Positions 22,547-36,700 of a stretch of DNA of 64,000 nucleotides are shown here, one piece after another (the first letter of the stretch is position 1; every line of letters starts with the position of its first letter). This DNA comes from Salvator merianae. Lineage: Eukaryota > Chordata > Lepidosauria > Squamata > Teiidae. The position numbers and the translations under genes are program-made. The notes below the pieces were generated by a model that did not search any database, had not been told where the DNA came from, and was given only the letters and a program-made list of their open reading frames with translations. The stretch covers positions 3,723,284-3,787,283 of the forward strand of contig QVOM02000023.1 in NCBI GenBank assembly GCA_003586115.2. The letters are read 5' to 3'.

Positions 22547-25500
22547 CTGAAGGGAAAAAAGAGAGGGAAGAAAATTATTTGCACGCATAATAACAGGTCT
22601 CCAGCTGACTCAAAACCTTAATTTATCACTTGTATTTTAAAATGAATCATTTCTGTATCAGTCTACATGGATAGGGAACTCAAGAGCCCCTCCCCCCAAA
22701 GTTACTAAACTCTAATCCCATCTGCCCCAGCCAGGACAACCAATAGTCAGCGAATAATAGTCTAGCACAAGGCAGCTCCACTTGTGGCCATCCAGATATC
22801 CTGGAACTACGACTCCCAGCCCCAAATGGGGCAGAGGATGGACTCACCATCAGCTCCCAGTCTGTGTCATTGATGAGAACCAAAATTCCTGGCCGCCTGC
22901 AGGCAAGCAGAGGAACACATTAGCAGTACATGGGAAAAAGCTGTATATGCAAGATGGGACTTTCTAGACGCTTTAGATGGCAACTCTCAAGGATGTATCG
23001 TCCAACCCTATGATAGCTGTTTTCAAGTATCTGAAGGGCTGTTCCAGTGCAGAGGGATCGGCCCTATTCTCACTTCCACAAAAAGGAAGGACTAGAAACA
23101 ATGGAATGAAACTTCAAGGGAGGAGATACAGACTAAATATTAGAAAAAACTTCCTGACAGTAAGGGCGATCAGCCATTGGAACAGGTTGCCACAGGGGGT
23201 GGTGAGCTTTCCTTCACTGGAGGCCTTCAAGGAGAGGCTGGACAGACATCTGTCCAGGATGGTTTAGCGGATCTTGCACTGAGTAGGGGGTTGGACTCAA
23301 TGACCTTCGAAGTCCCTTCCAACTCCATGATTCTAGTAGGGCTGTGTAGAGTTATTCAAAATGCAGCTCAGAATTGCTGGCTCTTTTCCTGGAAGCCAGC
23401 AAACCCACAATCCCCAGATTCCTAGGAGGAGGATGGGCAGAGATCTGCCACTCACCTGGATTTCTGGAATTGGCAAGATGGGGCAGTGCAGTGCATTTCT
23501 AACTCTGCAATGGAAGCACAATGCCCCTCCTTCAATGGACCCCAGGCACTCAGGGGTGCAGCAGAGGTGCATGCAACCTTCCTTCCAGGACCTCAGCTGA
23601 TGCGGGCTTGCCCACAGTAAATGTGGGTTCTCTAAAGGTCCCAGAGAGCCATTTTGAATGGAGTTTTGAACTGTTTTGCACACCTCTTACTGTGTAGTAG
23701 AGAACATGCCACCTTCCTGCATAAATGGGTCCTATTGTCAAACTGCTCTGTGCTGTTAGGTTCTTTCTGGATTCCAGACAAAACCTACCCTCCTGGAACC
23801 CAATCCCTTAGTTGCAGTTGCAGTCTTCTACTGCAACAACAGAGAACATGTTTTTGCTCCTTTTGAGGTGATAGCTCTTTAGACACTGGAAGGAAGCTCT
23901 TCCTTTCTCCTGTCTCCCCATTTAAATATTTTCAATTATGTGTTAGTGTTTTATCATGTTTTGTGACCAGCCCCGGGACTCAAAGGCAGGATACAAATGC
24001 AATAAACAAACAAATCTTCTCCAACCTGTTCTCCATTTCCTTGAACCTTTGCTCAAGGAACCTGCTTTTCCTAAACAATTGCCAACCACTACAATCTACC
24101 CCAAAATAGCACCTAAGATACTATGATACTATAGTGATGCTATGACTTTTAAAAAAAATATGGATCTGTCATTTTGGATGGCTTCCAAGCGGTTGCAGAC
24201 ACAGACACGTAACCCATAATTTTGAAAACCTCCATTTCCCTCATTGCTCAATTAATTATCTTTTTTTTTTCTTGACCACTCTAAAATCTCCTGATTAAGA
24301 ATGGGGCTTCCAGCCCCCACCATGTGTGACACCAAGCAGGCATTTCACTTCTGCACACCCCTGCAACCCAGCAAATCCCACACTTGATCAGAGTGTCCAT
24401 TTTAATATACTGTTCTTGCAACAACCAAACTGTATTTGCTTCCTTGGAAGATTTAATGCAGAGGCAAGTGGCATCTTTTTGGACGTCAAGATTTTGCAAG
24501 GCTGGTGGGGGGGGAAACAAGAACCAAGAGGCTAAAATGTCTCTCTCCATGCTGATGCATGCACGAGGATGTTGTGTTCACCTATACACACACACAACCG
24601 TGTACCCACAAATGTTGGCACTCCACACCACATAACTCAGGCTGGCAGCTGAAATCCCTGCTTGGTAACCCTGACATCACTCACAGATGCAGTTTGAGCA
24701 AGTTACTGCAGTCTCTTAGCCAACGGCTGTAAACAGCCAGGATCAACGCTAGACTTTGAGTCACAGAATGAGGGATTCCCTGTCGTTTGATAGCTGTCCA
24801 AATCTCGCTGCCGTCTCTCCCACTGCCAGCGACCCCGGGTCACACTTTTGTTCACTACAGAGGCGGTGACGAACGTTCAACATGCAGCAAAAATTCCCTC
24901 CTTGCTGCAGAGGAGGAACCTGTGTTCCTGGAAGATGAGATTTATTTATCTTTTTTTTGGTTTTTTTTAAAGTGGATAGCCAGGGAGGGAAATTTCTAAG
25001 AAGGAGGTGTCGCCACAGTGCAAAGGCCGTTCGGATGCATTGGTGACAGTTCAGCAAGGCAGGAGGCTGGAAAACATGATCTGCCAAACCGAGGAGGCGG
25101 AAGCTGGTGGAGGTTTGCACGATTAAGCAGAGCAAAGAGAGAAAGAGAGACTGGCTTTTCTTCAGGCGCCACAGCAAAACTCTGCTGTGTGCACTCCCCC
25201 AAGAAATAGTAGCAGCAGCTGATTCAGGCTATACAGAAGCCTGCACACAATGCTGAAGTCACTTGTGGAACTCACTGCTACAAGATTTGTGGCAGCCCTT
25301 GGCCTGAAATGGGGAATAAGCACCACGCCCCCATCTCCTACCTCTGATAGGCTTTACTTGGTACTTGGGTGAGAGAGATTTGGTAGCTGACCCACTTGGT
25401 CAGACTGGAGACCCAATTTGGGGGGCTGTCCTAAAGTAAAGCCAGGGGCATGTGAACTAGGGCTTCCAACCCAGAGGGAGATTGTGCTCAACTCTCAAGG

Positions 25501-27738
25501 CTAACAGCTGGCCAGGGTTGACGTTTAGCCCAAGAACGGTGTGAGATATGAGTCTTCGATGTGTAATTGCCAGTTAGAGGAGAGTGTGGATGAGCCAATA
25601 TCGGGGTGTGAACCCCAGAAGCAACCTCTGGGAGTTAGATCCATGGCTCTTCAGGGTATTTAGTAAGTCAGTTTTCATATGCATCTTTCTGCCTGACGAC
25701 ATCCTTCCTGCCAGCTGTGAAAAGACAGGAGAGCAGTGCTGAAGATTTCCACTGGTTCTGCTGGTGGCTAAACTTTGGCTTAACCTCCCCGAGCCCCATG
25801 TGTAGCACAGACGCTAGAGGGTCAAGAGAGAATTAAGGAGTCCCTGGGGTCAACCGCCCCACCCCGACAGCCAGAGCTCCTGACTCCAGGCTTTTTTCAT
25901 CAGCCTTCCCAGAGCTATCCAAAGCAGAAAGGTTTCTGGGCAACTGCTATCACTTACACAGAATTTCCTTGTACAAACAGCTCTGGTCTCTCTTTTAACA
26001 GGTTCTCCTTAATCCACACCAGCAAATGTCGAACATCCCCTGAAAGAAACAGAAAAGAATTCACATTTTAAGTAGAGTGTGGGGCGGGGAGGGAAGGGAA
26101 GGGAAGGAGAACCTCTCACACAATTCTGTTTTTCCTTCATCCATGGACACTGGTTCACAGCCCCGAAACCAGACACTGAAGGCCTTTTGTGCTAAAAATA
26201 ATGGCACCTACCAGAGTGCAACTAAGCAGTCATACCGATATTTTGCCAGCAACATTGCCCATGCTTTAAATGAAGGCCTTCTTGTAGTTTCATTACCTTC
26301 AGAAGTGTGAGGAGCTGCAGCATGCATGAGGGCCCTCTCTGTGGTGGCCCCCCAGCTTTGGAATAGTTACACCGGTCACCAACTTTATATGGTTTACACT
26401 GCTTTTGATTCCTAGTTCCTCTGAATATAGTCCTGACAGGGTGGGAAGGAGAGAGTTTGGATGGGTTATATTTTAAATGCGTTTTAGTGTTTGTTTTATC
26501 ATATGTTGTAACCTGTCCTGGGATCTCCAGGTGAAGGGCAGGATAAAAATGTTATAAATACATAAATAAAATAAATTTCTGCCTCTGACAATTGTATCAA
26601 GGCCTTCTTGTGGCACTTGGCAGGCTTTAGTTATCCTGGGTCTCAATATAGAAAACGCTGGCCTGGTTCCTCATCTCTTTTATTGGCTGCCTCTCACCAT
26701 CCTACACAGCTACCAAATAACTTCTGTCTCCTCAATGCTTTGCCATCTTGTGCCCTTAACACAAGAAAGGCAGCTGATACACAGTCAAAAAAAGAGAAAA
26801 ATATTTAAAATCACCCTTTGCCTTTATGTTAAGGAAAGTGAGAAGGAGGATGGCAGGGCAGAGAAGACACAGTGAAGTGGTAGGTCTGTTTTTGTTTTTT
26901 ATTTTAAATAGCATCAATTTGATTGACATGGATAAAAAAACAATTTCTTTAGATGGCAACTGCATCAACCCATTTCCTTCCCAGACGCAACAGCAGAAAG
27001 AAAAGCAATTTGCTGGAAGACTTAAAAGTGGTGAAAAGCTCCTAAAGTAGAGTTTACTTTATTTTATTTTTTTTAAGAACCATGTCTTAGATGTTCCTAT
27101 TTCTACAACCTTTTGCTCCTTAAAAGTCACTTACCTATACTGGAAGAATCCTGCACTTCCCAATACAGTAATTTATTGGGTTTTTTAAAAGAAAAAAAAA
27201 TCTATTCATCAGGGTTCTTCCCTGTTTAGGAATCTATTTATAATTCTGTTTCAATTCCCCACATGCCATCCTATATAAAAAAAAGACAAATCAGCCAGGA
27301 TTTTGCAGTCATTTAGTCTTCATTTGGGATGCCACGATCAGTTTCTGGTCCCCATTTTTTTCCTGGAAAGCTTGGATTTCCCCAAATCCAATGCAATTCC
27401 CCTGTTATGTGTGAATGCTGCCATGTTGGAACACATCAGAATTGGCACTTTCTGCAAAAATTCTGAATTTGTATCATCCTCTTTAATAGCAGATCACCAG
27501 TCACTGTGGAAGATGAACGGGGCCCTTGCATATCATGCTTTGGTCTATATTTTGGGGATGGGTTTATGGATGTTTCTCATTATACGTGCAAAATTACAAT
27601 TTACATGAGGTTAAATCCAGACAATATACTTGAAGAAGCAATCTATATACACTACAAATTAGGGGTTGGATGTCAATTACCATCTGATCTAATTGGTACA
27701 AGTAAGAACTCTTCCTTTCCCCCTTAATATCTCCACTC

Positions 27739-27770
<32 letters not shown>

Positions 27771-30700
27771 CCTAATGACATCAAAATAGAGAAAACCGCT
27801 GTACTACCAAGCAACGAACTACAGATACAGTTAACATCTTAGCATAGACATTAAACATCCCAATATAGCACAAGACGGTTTGTCCACACACACCAAACCC
27901 ACATCAAAATTACAATCCCCAAAGGTCTTAACGCTGTCAAGCAATAGCTTCATCTGCAACTATAAAGTTCTTAACTCAATAAAAGAGCAAGAAAGTGAGG
28001 AGATCAGATTCCCACATCTAAAGAAGGTACAATAAACATCTTCCTTCCTTCGTTAAATGTAGCTCGTAAGATTTACATTCATTGGATGCATAATCCCATA
28101 AATATTCATAACCATTTACTGAGAGTCAAATTGTTTTTTATCTTTCCAACTAAACCCTAGAACCTTTTTGGCAGCTAATAACACAAACTCCAAAAGCCTC
28201 TTTCCTGGGGGGTTTAGATGCAAGTCTCTGTAGAGGTGTAACCATCGTAATTCCGGGGTAAGAACCACAGGAAAATGGAGGATAGAATTAATTTCCTACT
28301 GGACACTGATCCCAAACCTTTGAAGATGCCTGCCCTTGATCTGCACTGCCCTTGTAACAAGCCAGCCGCCCTGGCCCGGTGGACAGCATATTTGCAAGTA
28401 CAGGCCTGTGTCACAGGCATCTCACTCGCTTAGCCAGAGGGATTCCTAAGACTGAATCCCGGTGCCAATGCAGAACTTCTAGCAACTCAGGCCAAGCCAT
28501 GAGAAATAAGACCAGCAGAGCAGAGCAGAGCAGAGCAGAGCAGAGCAGAGCAGAGCAGACATAGAGCTGCCCTCAGAGTGGCAATATGTCAGCTCTTCTT
28601 CCCATGTGCATTCTTATCTACTCCAAGCCACATGGCTCCTCTATTTCAGGTGCACGCAATCGTGTTATCACGCTGTCAGTGCCAAGCCAGTTCTCAGTAG
28701 CAATGCAGAAGTGGCTCCATCTTGTCTTTTACTTCAGGCAGCCAAAGGTTTGGGGCAGACCGAGGCAACCCGGCAGCTGAACTTGTATCCAGGGATCCCC
28801 CAGCTTTGATCTTGATGGATGGGTTCAGCTCTCCTCCAGTGGTGGTAGAGGGGCGGTGGCGGAGCTGCCGAAGAGCGAAAGAAAGAGCTCTCGGAGCCCT
28901 TTGTCCTGTTCTGCTGTCCAAGTGACAGAAGAGACACTTATGATGGCACTGTGATGGGATGAATGCAGGTCCATGTGGACGCCGCACTTCTCCAGCGCAC
29001 TGAATGCACCAGGAGGGGCCAGGGTCGTGCAGACCCTGACCCCTTCCAGCACATTCACAGCACCGTAAAGGCCCCGTGCGAATCCTGCTGTAGGATGTTT
29101 TCGATTAAAATAGCCCCACGCTTGCACCTGGGTTCTGAATATATCTGGCCCCTGCCGCTGTGCCCGCTAACATCTTGGCACAAGCTGTGGCGGACTGGGC
29201 ATGCGTGACAATCAACTAAACGCAAGAATCTGGGGAGAGGAAGGGGAGGCACCAGCAGAGAAAAAAATCGCAGAAAAATGGTCCCTTCAAAATGGAGAAG
29301 CAGCCCAATAAGTAAGATGTACGCCGAGGTGGTCACTAAGGCGTAGATGGAGCAACCCCACGGGCAGCCCCAATGCAACCCCACGGGGGGGGGGGGTCTG
29401 GTTTCCTTTGAAGCCACCCTCCTTCCCCCCCCCCCCCCAAGAATGAGATCATTTATCAAACTGACCATGGCCAAGCTCCAATTTGCTGAGGTCACTAACT
29501 CCGGCCAAGCGTCACCTCGCCTGCATTCTCAGCCACCGGGCTGTAGTCATGACAAAGGTCCCCCCCTCCCCCAGTCTCCCCAGGGCTGGCTCCCTTCCTT
29601 TATTCCCAGTTGCATAGATGGGAAGAGCGTCTGTAACGGGGATTCGACTGATAGATGACTTATTCTTCAAACAGCAAGCAGGGCGGGGCGGCGGCAGGGT
29701 GGGGAGAAGGCCGGAGACCAAGGAGGCCTCCCCCAACCGCTGCCATGCTAGGAGAGCGATTTGTCCGCAGAGCTGAATCAAACTTGCCAATGGCAGGGTG
29801 AGCGACAGCAAAACGGCAACATGTGTGAGAGTCCAGTTCTGTCTGGGTTCTGTAAGCAAATGAAACAGAACTTTGCGGGAGGTGGAGAGGCAGAGGAGCA
29901 CCACAGCAAATCTGGAGGGGAAACGAAGATATTTACTGCATACTGTGGTATGTCAGCTCAACAGACAGGCGTGCTTCAAAAATTCTAGAAGCTACAAAAG
30001 CCAAGCATTACAAAATTCACCCAAATTCAAACTTTTACATGAATTTTGCAACCATCGATCGGGAATTAGCCACACCCTCAAATCCTACCATTTGCAAAAT
30101 CCGAATTTTAGAATTTCATGGCATCTGGCCGACTTTCAAGTTTTACTGAACTTTGGGTCCAGACGGGGTCAGGTTCTTTTCTGAATGGAGCTCTACCATT
30201 CTAACCCGGATGGTGCTGCTAGACTGCAGTATCCTTATGTCTACTTCAGCGCTGTTTCTTCTGACCACAAGATTTCAGGTAGAAAAAAAAAACCCCAAAC
30301 AAACCTTTTTTGTCCCCGTTCTTTGAATTTTAAAATCAGAGTTTTCTGGCGTGAGCTGGTGTTTCCTGGACAAGAACGAACAAGATGCTAACAGGAAGCC
30401 CCAGTAAACCACCTTGAATTTTTCAGAAAGGCAATAAATCAATGATAATAATAAGGAAGATGTTTTCTTTACAGATTTCCTTGCAATTAAATAAATATTT
30501 ATTTATTTAGTGCATTCCACCTACTTTGAAACGCCTTGAGGTAGCGAATAAAAAATAGGGAAATAAATGAAATACGAGTCAAAGTATTCCCCCTGCAAAC
30601 CCAGCCTGTACATCAGCATCTGCCACATTTGTGGAAATAAGATATGCAAGTTATGGTAATTAGATGCAGTCCTTTGGGAGGGGCTGTATTTCATATCTGC

Positions 30701-33700
30701 CTTCTTTTCTCTCTTCACCCCCCAAGACCTCAAGCACAGATGTAGAGGAGGATGGCGGGATTACTTCAAGACAAACCATTTGCGATCACCTAAACATCAC
30801 ACCAACTCTCCATAATGAATACAGCAGTATGGCCCACAATTAGAAGCATGCACAGACTGTTTCTTCTGGCTCAGCTCGGTTCAAACCAAACATTTTTGAA
30901 CATTTTTCTTTGAACAGGCGTGGTGTTTGGTTTGATTCAAACACCTTCAAATGCAGATCAACCAGGGAGTGTTTGACAGGTTCGCTGGAACACCCTTTTG
31001 TTCAGTTCAAATTCAGACTTTGCTTCTGAACAGGCAGGGTGCTCGGTTTGAACTCGAAGCTTTTGAACACCCCCTGTTTGAGTTGAACTGATTTGAACCA
31101 GTTCAGCGAGTATCTGTTCACAACCTGTCTGGTGAAAAGGGCCGGGTCTGAGCCCAGACAATGAACTTATCTTGGTCTGCTGGCTTTCCCAAGGTTACAT
31201 TTCTCTGGTTCTGTCAACTGGGTATGGAGAGCTATTCCTTCAAGGTCCTCCTGAGTTATACTGTACACCGCTTCGAGATTTTGAGATGCTTACTTCTTTG
31301 AACTGTTGACCCACAGCCTTGTAAATTGAACAGCTGTGCCCGCATGGTTGCCAGTTGCAAAATGCCGTGAAGCAGCTGTAAACTGACGCCTCGCAGGCCG
31401 TGACAGTTCCGAGATGGCTGAGGTGCTTCTAGTTTGTCCCACATCAAACTGCCCCTACCTCAAGATCTGCAGGTGAGGCCCTCCTGGTTGTACCACCACC
31501 TTCAGTAGCTAAAGGGGGAATGAGACTTGAAATAGGGCCTTCTTGGTGGTAGCCTCCAGACTATACAATATCCTCTCCCCTGAGGTGTGCCAGGCACCTT
31601 ATTAATTAATTTATTTTTTTGCATTTTTATCCCACCCTATACTCGAAGGTCTCAGGGCAAGTAACAACAATAAAAACAGAATGTAAAATGCAAACAGTAA
31701 AAACAGCAGCAGTGCCTGAAAGTGGGGAGGGAAAGCCATTTCCCTAGCCAAAGGCAAGGGTAAATAGGTGCTTCTTTACTGCTCTCCTAAGGATGTAAAG
31801 TGCAGATGTCTGACACACCTTAGGTAGGAGACCGTTCTATAGTCTGGGGGCCACCACTGAAAAGCTCCCATTGTGGGTGCCCATTCCTCTAGCTACTGAA
31901 GGTGTGGTACAACCAGGAGGACCTCATCTGGAGGAACTTAAGGCAGGTCACTATATACTTTTAGAAGATTGGGAAAGAAACACCTATTTACCCTGACCTT
32001 TGCTTGAGGAAACAGCTTCCCTTACCCACTTTCCGCCACTGTTATTATTTTTAGTGGGTTCATTTAAAGTTTTTTTTTATTATTGTAACCTGTCCTTAGA
32101 ACTTTGGTTATAGGGTAGGATGAAAATGCAAACACACACACACATATAAATATAACTATGAGTTCTCAAGATATTTCAAATCAGCTTCTGTTCATTTCTT
32201 TACTTGCCCTGAACTTGCATGGTGTGTTTATAATTCACTTTTACATATTTTGGATTTTGTAAGCTGATGTGATCACCATAAGGCAGTGGGGCAGGCCAGG
32301 ACTATAAATATAAATAAAATCTGGATGTATTTGGGTATGAAAGGACATGCTTGGTTAGTTTAAGATTCCCATAATATAGGAATCTGCCTCTTCACAAGAA
32401 GCCTGTGAGATAGGTTAGGATAAAAGTTAGCAGCCCGCCCAATCTCTCCAAGCTGGTGGGAATTCGAACACTAGACAGGATGTGTGTGACACCTCTATAG
32501 TGCTGTGAATGCACCAAAAGCAGGTAGGACCTGTAAAACCCTGTTCACCTGGGGTGCATTTGGTGCACTGAATGAGTACAAGTGTCTAGGTGGACTGACA
32601 CAGGTTCTGCCCTTAGGGCACTTGAATGGAAGAACAGGAGGAACGCGCGAGAGTTCACCTTGCCAGTATCACGCTGCTTGAGAAGACTTACGTGCCTCCT
32701 CTGTGTTCTGTTCAATGACCCCCCTGGGGGCCGTCAAGCCCCGATGGCTGCAGACAGTGGGCTGCATATGAACCGCACGCTGCTGCTACAAGAGCAGCAC
32801 TCCTACCAGAGCGCTCCTTTTAATTCACAGGAGGAAGAGCACTACGGTATCAGCACTCTTCTCTGTTCCATGTGGGCCTTGCCCTGGTCTCACTCCCAAA
32901 TTACAGCCCGTGTGCTCCCAAGTGCTTTAAATATGACTATCATTCAATTATAAAAAGAAGTTAATCGCAGAAGTTTAAAATCAACCCATTCACACCACCT
33001 ACAAGTGTGACTTAAGACACGGCTTACAATTGCCTTATTTCTTATATTTACAGGGAGGATATAGGAGCTTGTGATTATTTTTAATGTCTGATTTTGCCAT
33101 TTTAGTTTCTTGTAAACTGTGAGAAGTCTTTGGAAATCTGAGGGATATAAATCCAAAAAATAAACAACCATAACACTCTTTGCAGATGGTTCTTAAGAGT
33201 TCACAGTCCCTAGTTATTTGTTCATTAAAATATTTTATTTTTGAAAAACCCACTTACGAATCTTTTTATATATATTAAAAGAAATACAATATTTTATAGC
33301 TGGCTAACCCCCCGAAACAGTGATTAAATGCTGAGACCCGTCTGTTGGTATTAAGCAAAAGAATTTCAGTGCTTTCTGTTGCTTATGGAACTCTTTGTAG
33401 GGTTTCCCCTCTTCTTTACCAACTGCATCACCATTATTATTTATTTATTTAAGATATTTTTAAATATCATTTCCTACTGTAAAAACTCAGTGACCGTTTA
33501 CTAACCCACGCAGTCAACTGCTATGACCGACTTTTGAGATCAGCGCTCGGGATCGGAGAAGCGGCATGCAACTTAGTAAATTAACACAGATTTAAAAACC
33601 AAAACGGGTTTGCGCCGCCGTGCACGGATCAGAGTGACTTAGTTAAGCTATCAGGTGCCCAGCTCAGCACACAGCACAGCAAGGGCTTTGCCTTTTAAGC

Positions 33701-36700
33701 CCTACTGGCAATTTTTTTGTGGTTCCTCTGTCCCCCTCCTTAAGATCACATCCCCAGCAAACTTCTGGGCCCTGCTTGAAAAGGGAAAAAGGAAAGTGGA
33801 GTGGGAAAGCCAATGAGAAGACTGGCAAAAGGCAAGGGGGAGTCTTTTTTTTTTTTTTTTTGGGAGAAGGGGGGGAAGATTTACAAGTGAAAAGAGTTAA
33901 GAATGGAGCAGTTCCAGGGATAAAGAGCCCGCAGAAGGGCTTTTACAGATGTGTACGGAGATGGGGGCGGCTCATTGTTTAATTAAGCAGAAAGTGGCTC
34001 TTTTGAAAAGCAATTTTGCACAGGAGCTCCTGGGCTCAACAAACAGTCCCTGCAAGGGAGGGGAAGGGGGGGGGGGCAGATAGGGAACAGCTGGCACCTC
34101 AAATCGTGTGAACCGCATACTGAACAGTTTAAAGAGATTGTCGCTACTGCACCGTCCTGGCCTTTTCCTTCCATCTCTTCACCTCGCCCCAGACACACGG
34201 CCCCGGTCCCTTTTTTAGGGCAGGGAGACCGAAGCGGCAGAAAAAGAACGGCTCCTCAAACATAAAGCTGGATAAAAATGCACGGAAGAGAGAGAAACAC
34301 GTTGGTGGGTCTGGGGCAAAGTTTGAATACAATGCAGGTGGCACTTCCAGTTAAAAATAGGAAATATATGGCTTCCCGTCGGCAAATGAGAGAAACCCAT
34401 CTAATGCACAGGGTTTCCCGGGCAGGAACTCCCAGGAGATCTGCTGTTGGAAGCCCAGAACTCCCTCCCCCCCCCCCCCCCGGGGCCTTGGCTCTCTGTC
34501 CGCCTGCTCCAGCCCCCCTTTCTCCTCCAGCGTGGGCCTGGGAGGGGGAGCAGCCGGGTTGGTTTGTCCTGGGCCATTCCTTTCTCGTGCCTTATTTGAA
34601 TATTTTGTGCACCATACATGAGGCCTCTCCAGACCACAGTTCAGCCATCACCCTCCAAAAGCAGCCTTGCAGGGAAAGGATGAAGAATCATGATACCCAA
34701 GGGGCGCAATTGTGGGAAGAGAAGCTCATTAAAGGGGGGGGGGCATGCTTTATTCGGAGTAAGAAGGCCGTCACATTAGGCATGAGGACAGCTTGAATTT
34801 AGCTCCTCTCACATGAGGGATGAGATGTAATTCTGTGGTTGAACAATGGCTTTTCCCCAGGAAAAGGTCTGGCAAATCCGCACCTTGCCAAGGAAGGGAC
34901 CTGCACAGGTGTGTTTTTGCAGCTGACCAATTCTCGTCCCAAGGATGGTTGAATTTTGTGTTCCTTGCCTCTCGCTTCAAAGACAACCCCCCTGAACTCC
35001 CACCATCTTGTACTCTACAGCCAGGACCCATAGGCATAACTACAGCTGCAGGGTTCTCTCTCCTGCCACTGGAAACGCAGCTCTCAGGTTCAATGCTGGG
35101 AATCTCACGGGATGTTTCCCCCAGCCAATCACAACGAAGCCCTCCCCTGTCTCCCCTACCTTGCAGGCTTGTTTGCAAGAATAAAATGCAGACAAGCCCT
35201 GTGCCCTGCATTTTGGAGTCCCTTTAAAGGATAGAAAGTCAATATGGGCAATCACTAACAGGCCTATTGCACTAATAGCCTGTGGTTGTATATTGAATAT
35301 TTTGGCTAAAGACAAATTTTAAAAGAAGCAGCTGACAGTCTACTTTCTAGAACTCCTTGTTGTTTTTGGTTAATACTGTTATATACTGAGACACACCACA
35401 CAGTAAAAACTAGGGTAAATGGACTCATCCTTTAAATATAATCTAAATAGCACCTTCAACTACAACTGGCATGCCCAGGAATGTAACCTTTGCCTTTTAC
35501 TGGCTCCAAGATCTAGGATGTTTTATGTGGCATTTTCATTTTATTTGAAATATTTATTTGTTTTAAAAAAAAGAAGAACAAACCTTCCATCACTGTTGTT
35601 GTTAATTAATTGCCTTTCTTCACAAAAAGCTCAAGACAATTTATCAATGCAATCTATTATTTAAGAAACCCTTCAAATTCTCAAAACAAAAAAGAGCAGC
35701 AGCCACAACAAAAGGACACTTAACAGAAGAAAAGGAAACCCTGGGAGATGTGGAGGGCAGCGAGTTTAGGCCCATTGCGTGCCTCACTGCTTTCACTATT
35801 CTTGAAGCCGGAGAATGAAGGTTCCCCAGTTTTGGAACAGCAGAGGCGCATTTCTCAACATGCCAGAAACAGCCCTGGGAATCAGCCTTATTCAGGATGT
35901 TGAAAAATACCATAAGATCTTGTATATAACGCACGCAATTTTCTCTCAGTTTAGTTTGCTGAAAATTGAGGTGCGCATTATACATGAGACATAATTTTCA
36001 CTATATGAATTCCTTTCTTTTAACCGGAAAATTTTGAGCCAAATCAGCATGTGCATTATACATGAGTGCACATTATATGTAAGATTTTACAGTATGTTTG
36101 GAGTGCAGCATGCTGAAGGTAAGTTGCTTCTACAGCCACCGTCTACCTATGGGGTGGCAGTGTGAGGACGTGCCCTCAGACTCCTTTTTCCTACTCTGCA
36201 GGAAGAATGATTCCATGGTATGTGATCAGGGGGTCTCTGTGTGCCCCCCCCCCCGAATTGGATGTCACAGCCCTCACTGGGCATGCCTTAAGCCTGGTGC
36301 GGATGCAACCTGGTTCTCATGTCCTCAGAACTCCAGAACCACCTCCAAAATACTCACAAGGTTCCGAGCGGCCGGCCAACGTCACCTGATGCTTCCGCAC
36401 GCCATTAAACAGCAGCTCTGCTCCACCTCTGCAAGGGAAGACCAAACAGAAGACATTGTCATTCTGCAAAGCACAGCTTGCATCACTGTTTCTGACGCTC
36501 ACAGGCAGAGCTGCCCACGCAACTGAGCAATCAGTTGGTGTTTATTACCATTTTTGCTCCTCCTTACCGCAATTAAACAAAGACAAAAAAAAAAAAAAAA
36601 AAAAACCACCCTGCATGTGGATGCATACAGAAAATCAGCCTGGATTAATGAGTGGAAACACAGAAAATATGAAAGGGAAACTGAGAGAGAGGGAGGGAGA

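Larger units (their letters stand above)
26600..30830 (-). other. URM1 intron 2, left part, mostly unique
   Basis: No exon was recognised. It holds triplet and pentamer repeats (27738, 28514), a family C element (28965-29075), and C/G homopolymer runs near 29386 and 29430. The block at about 29080-29680 is GC-rich and low in repeats. Confidence 0.4.

Noticed and set aside
22990..23270. Possible functional CR1 reverse transcriptase
   Set aside because: Only the last ~85 codons are present; catalytic domains are missing in all five CR1 copies.
32582..32953. 123-codon + strand frame
   Set aside because: No domain, begins within a family C repeat, and lies antisense in a URM1 intron without splice-site support.
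35908..36095. miRNA precursor
   Set aside because: The hairpin arms match transposon-type terminal repeats and the loop is too long for a typical precursor.
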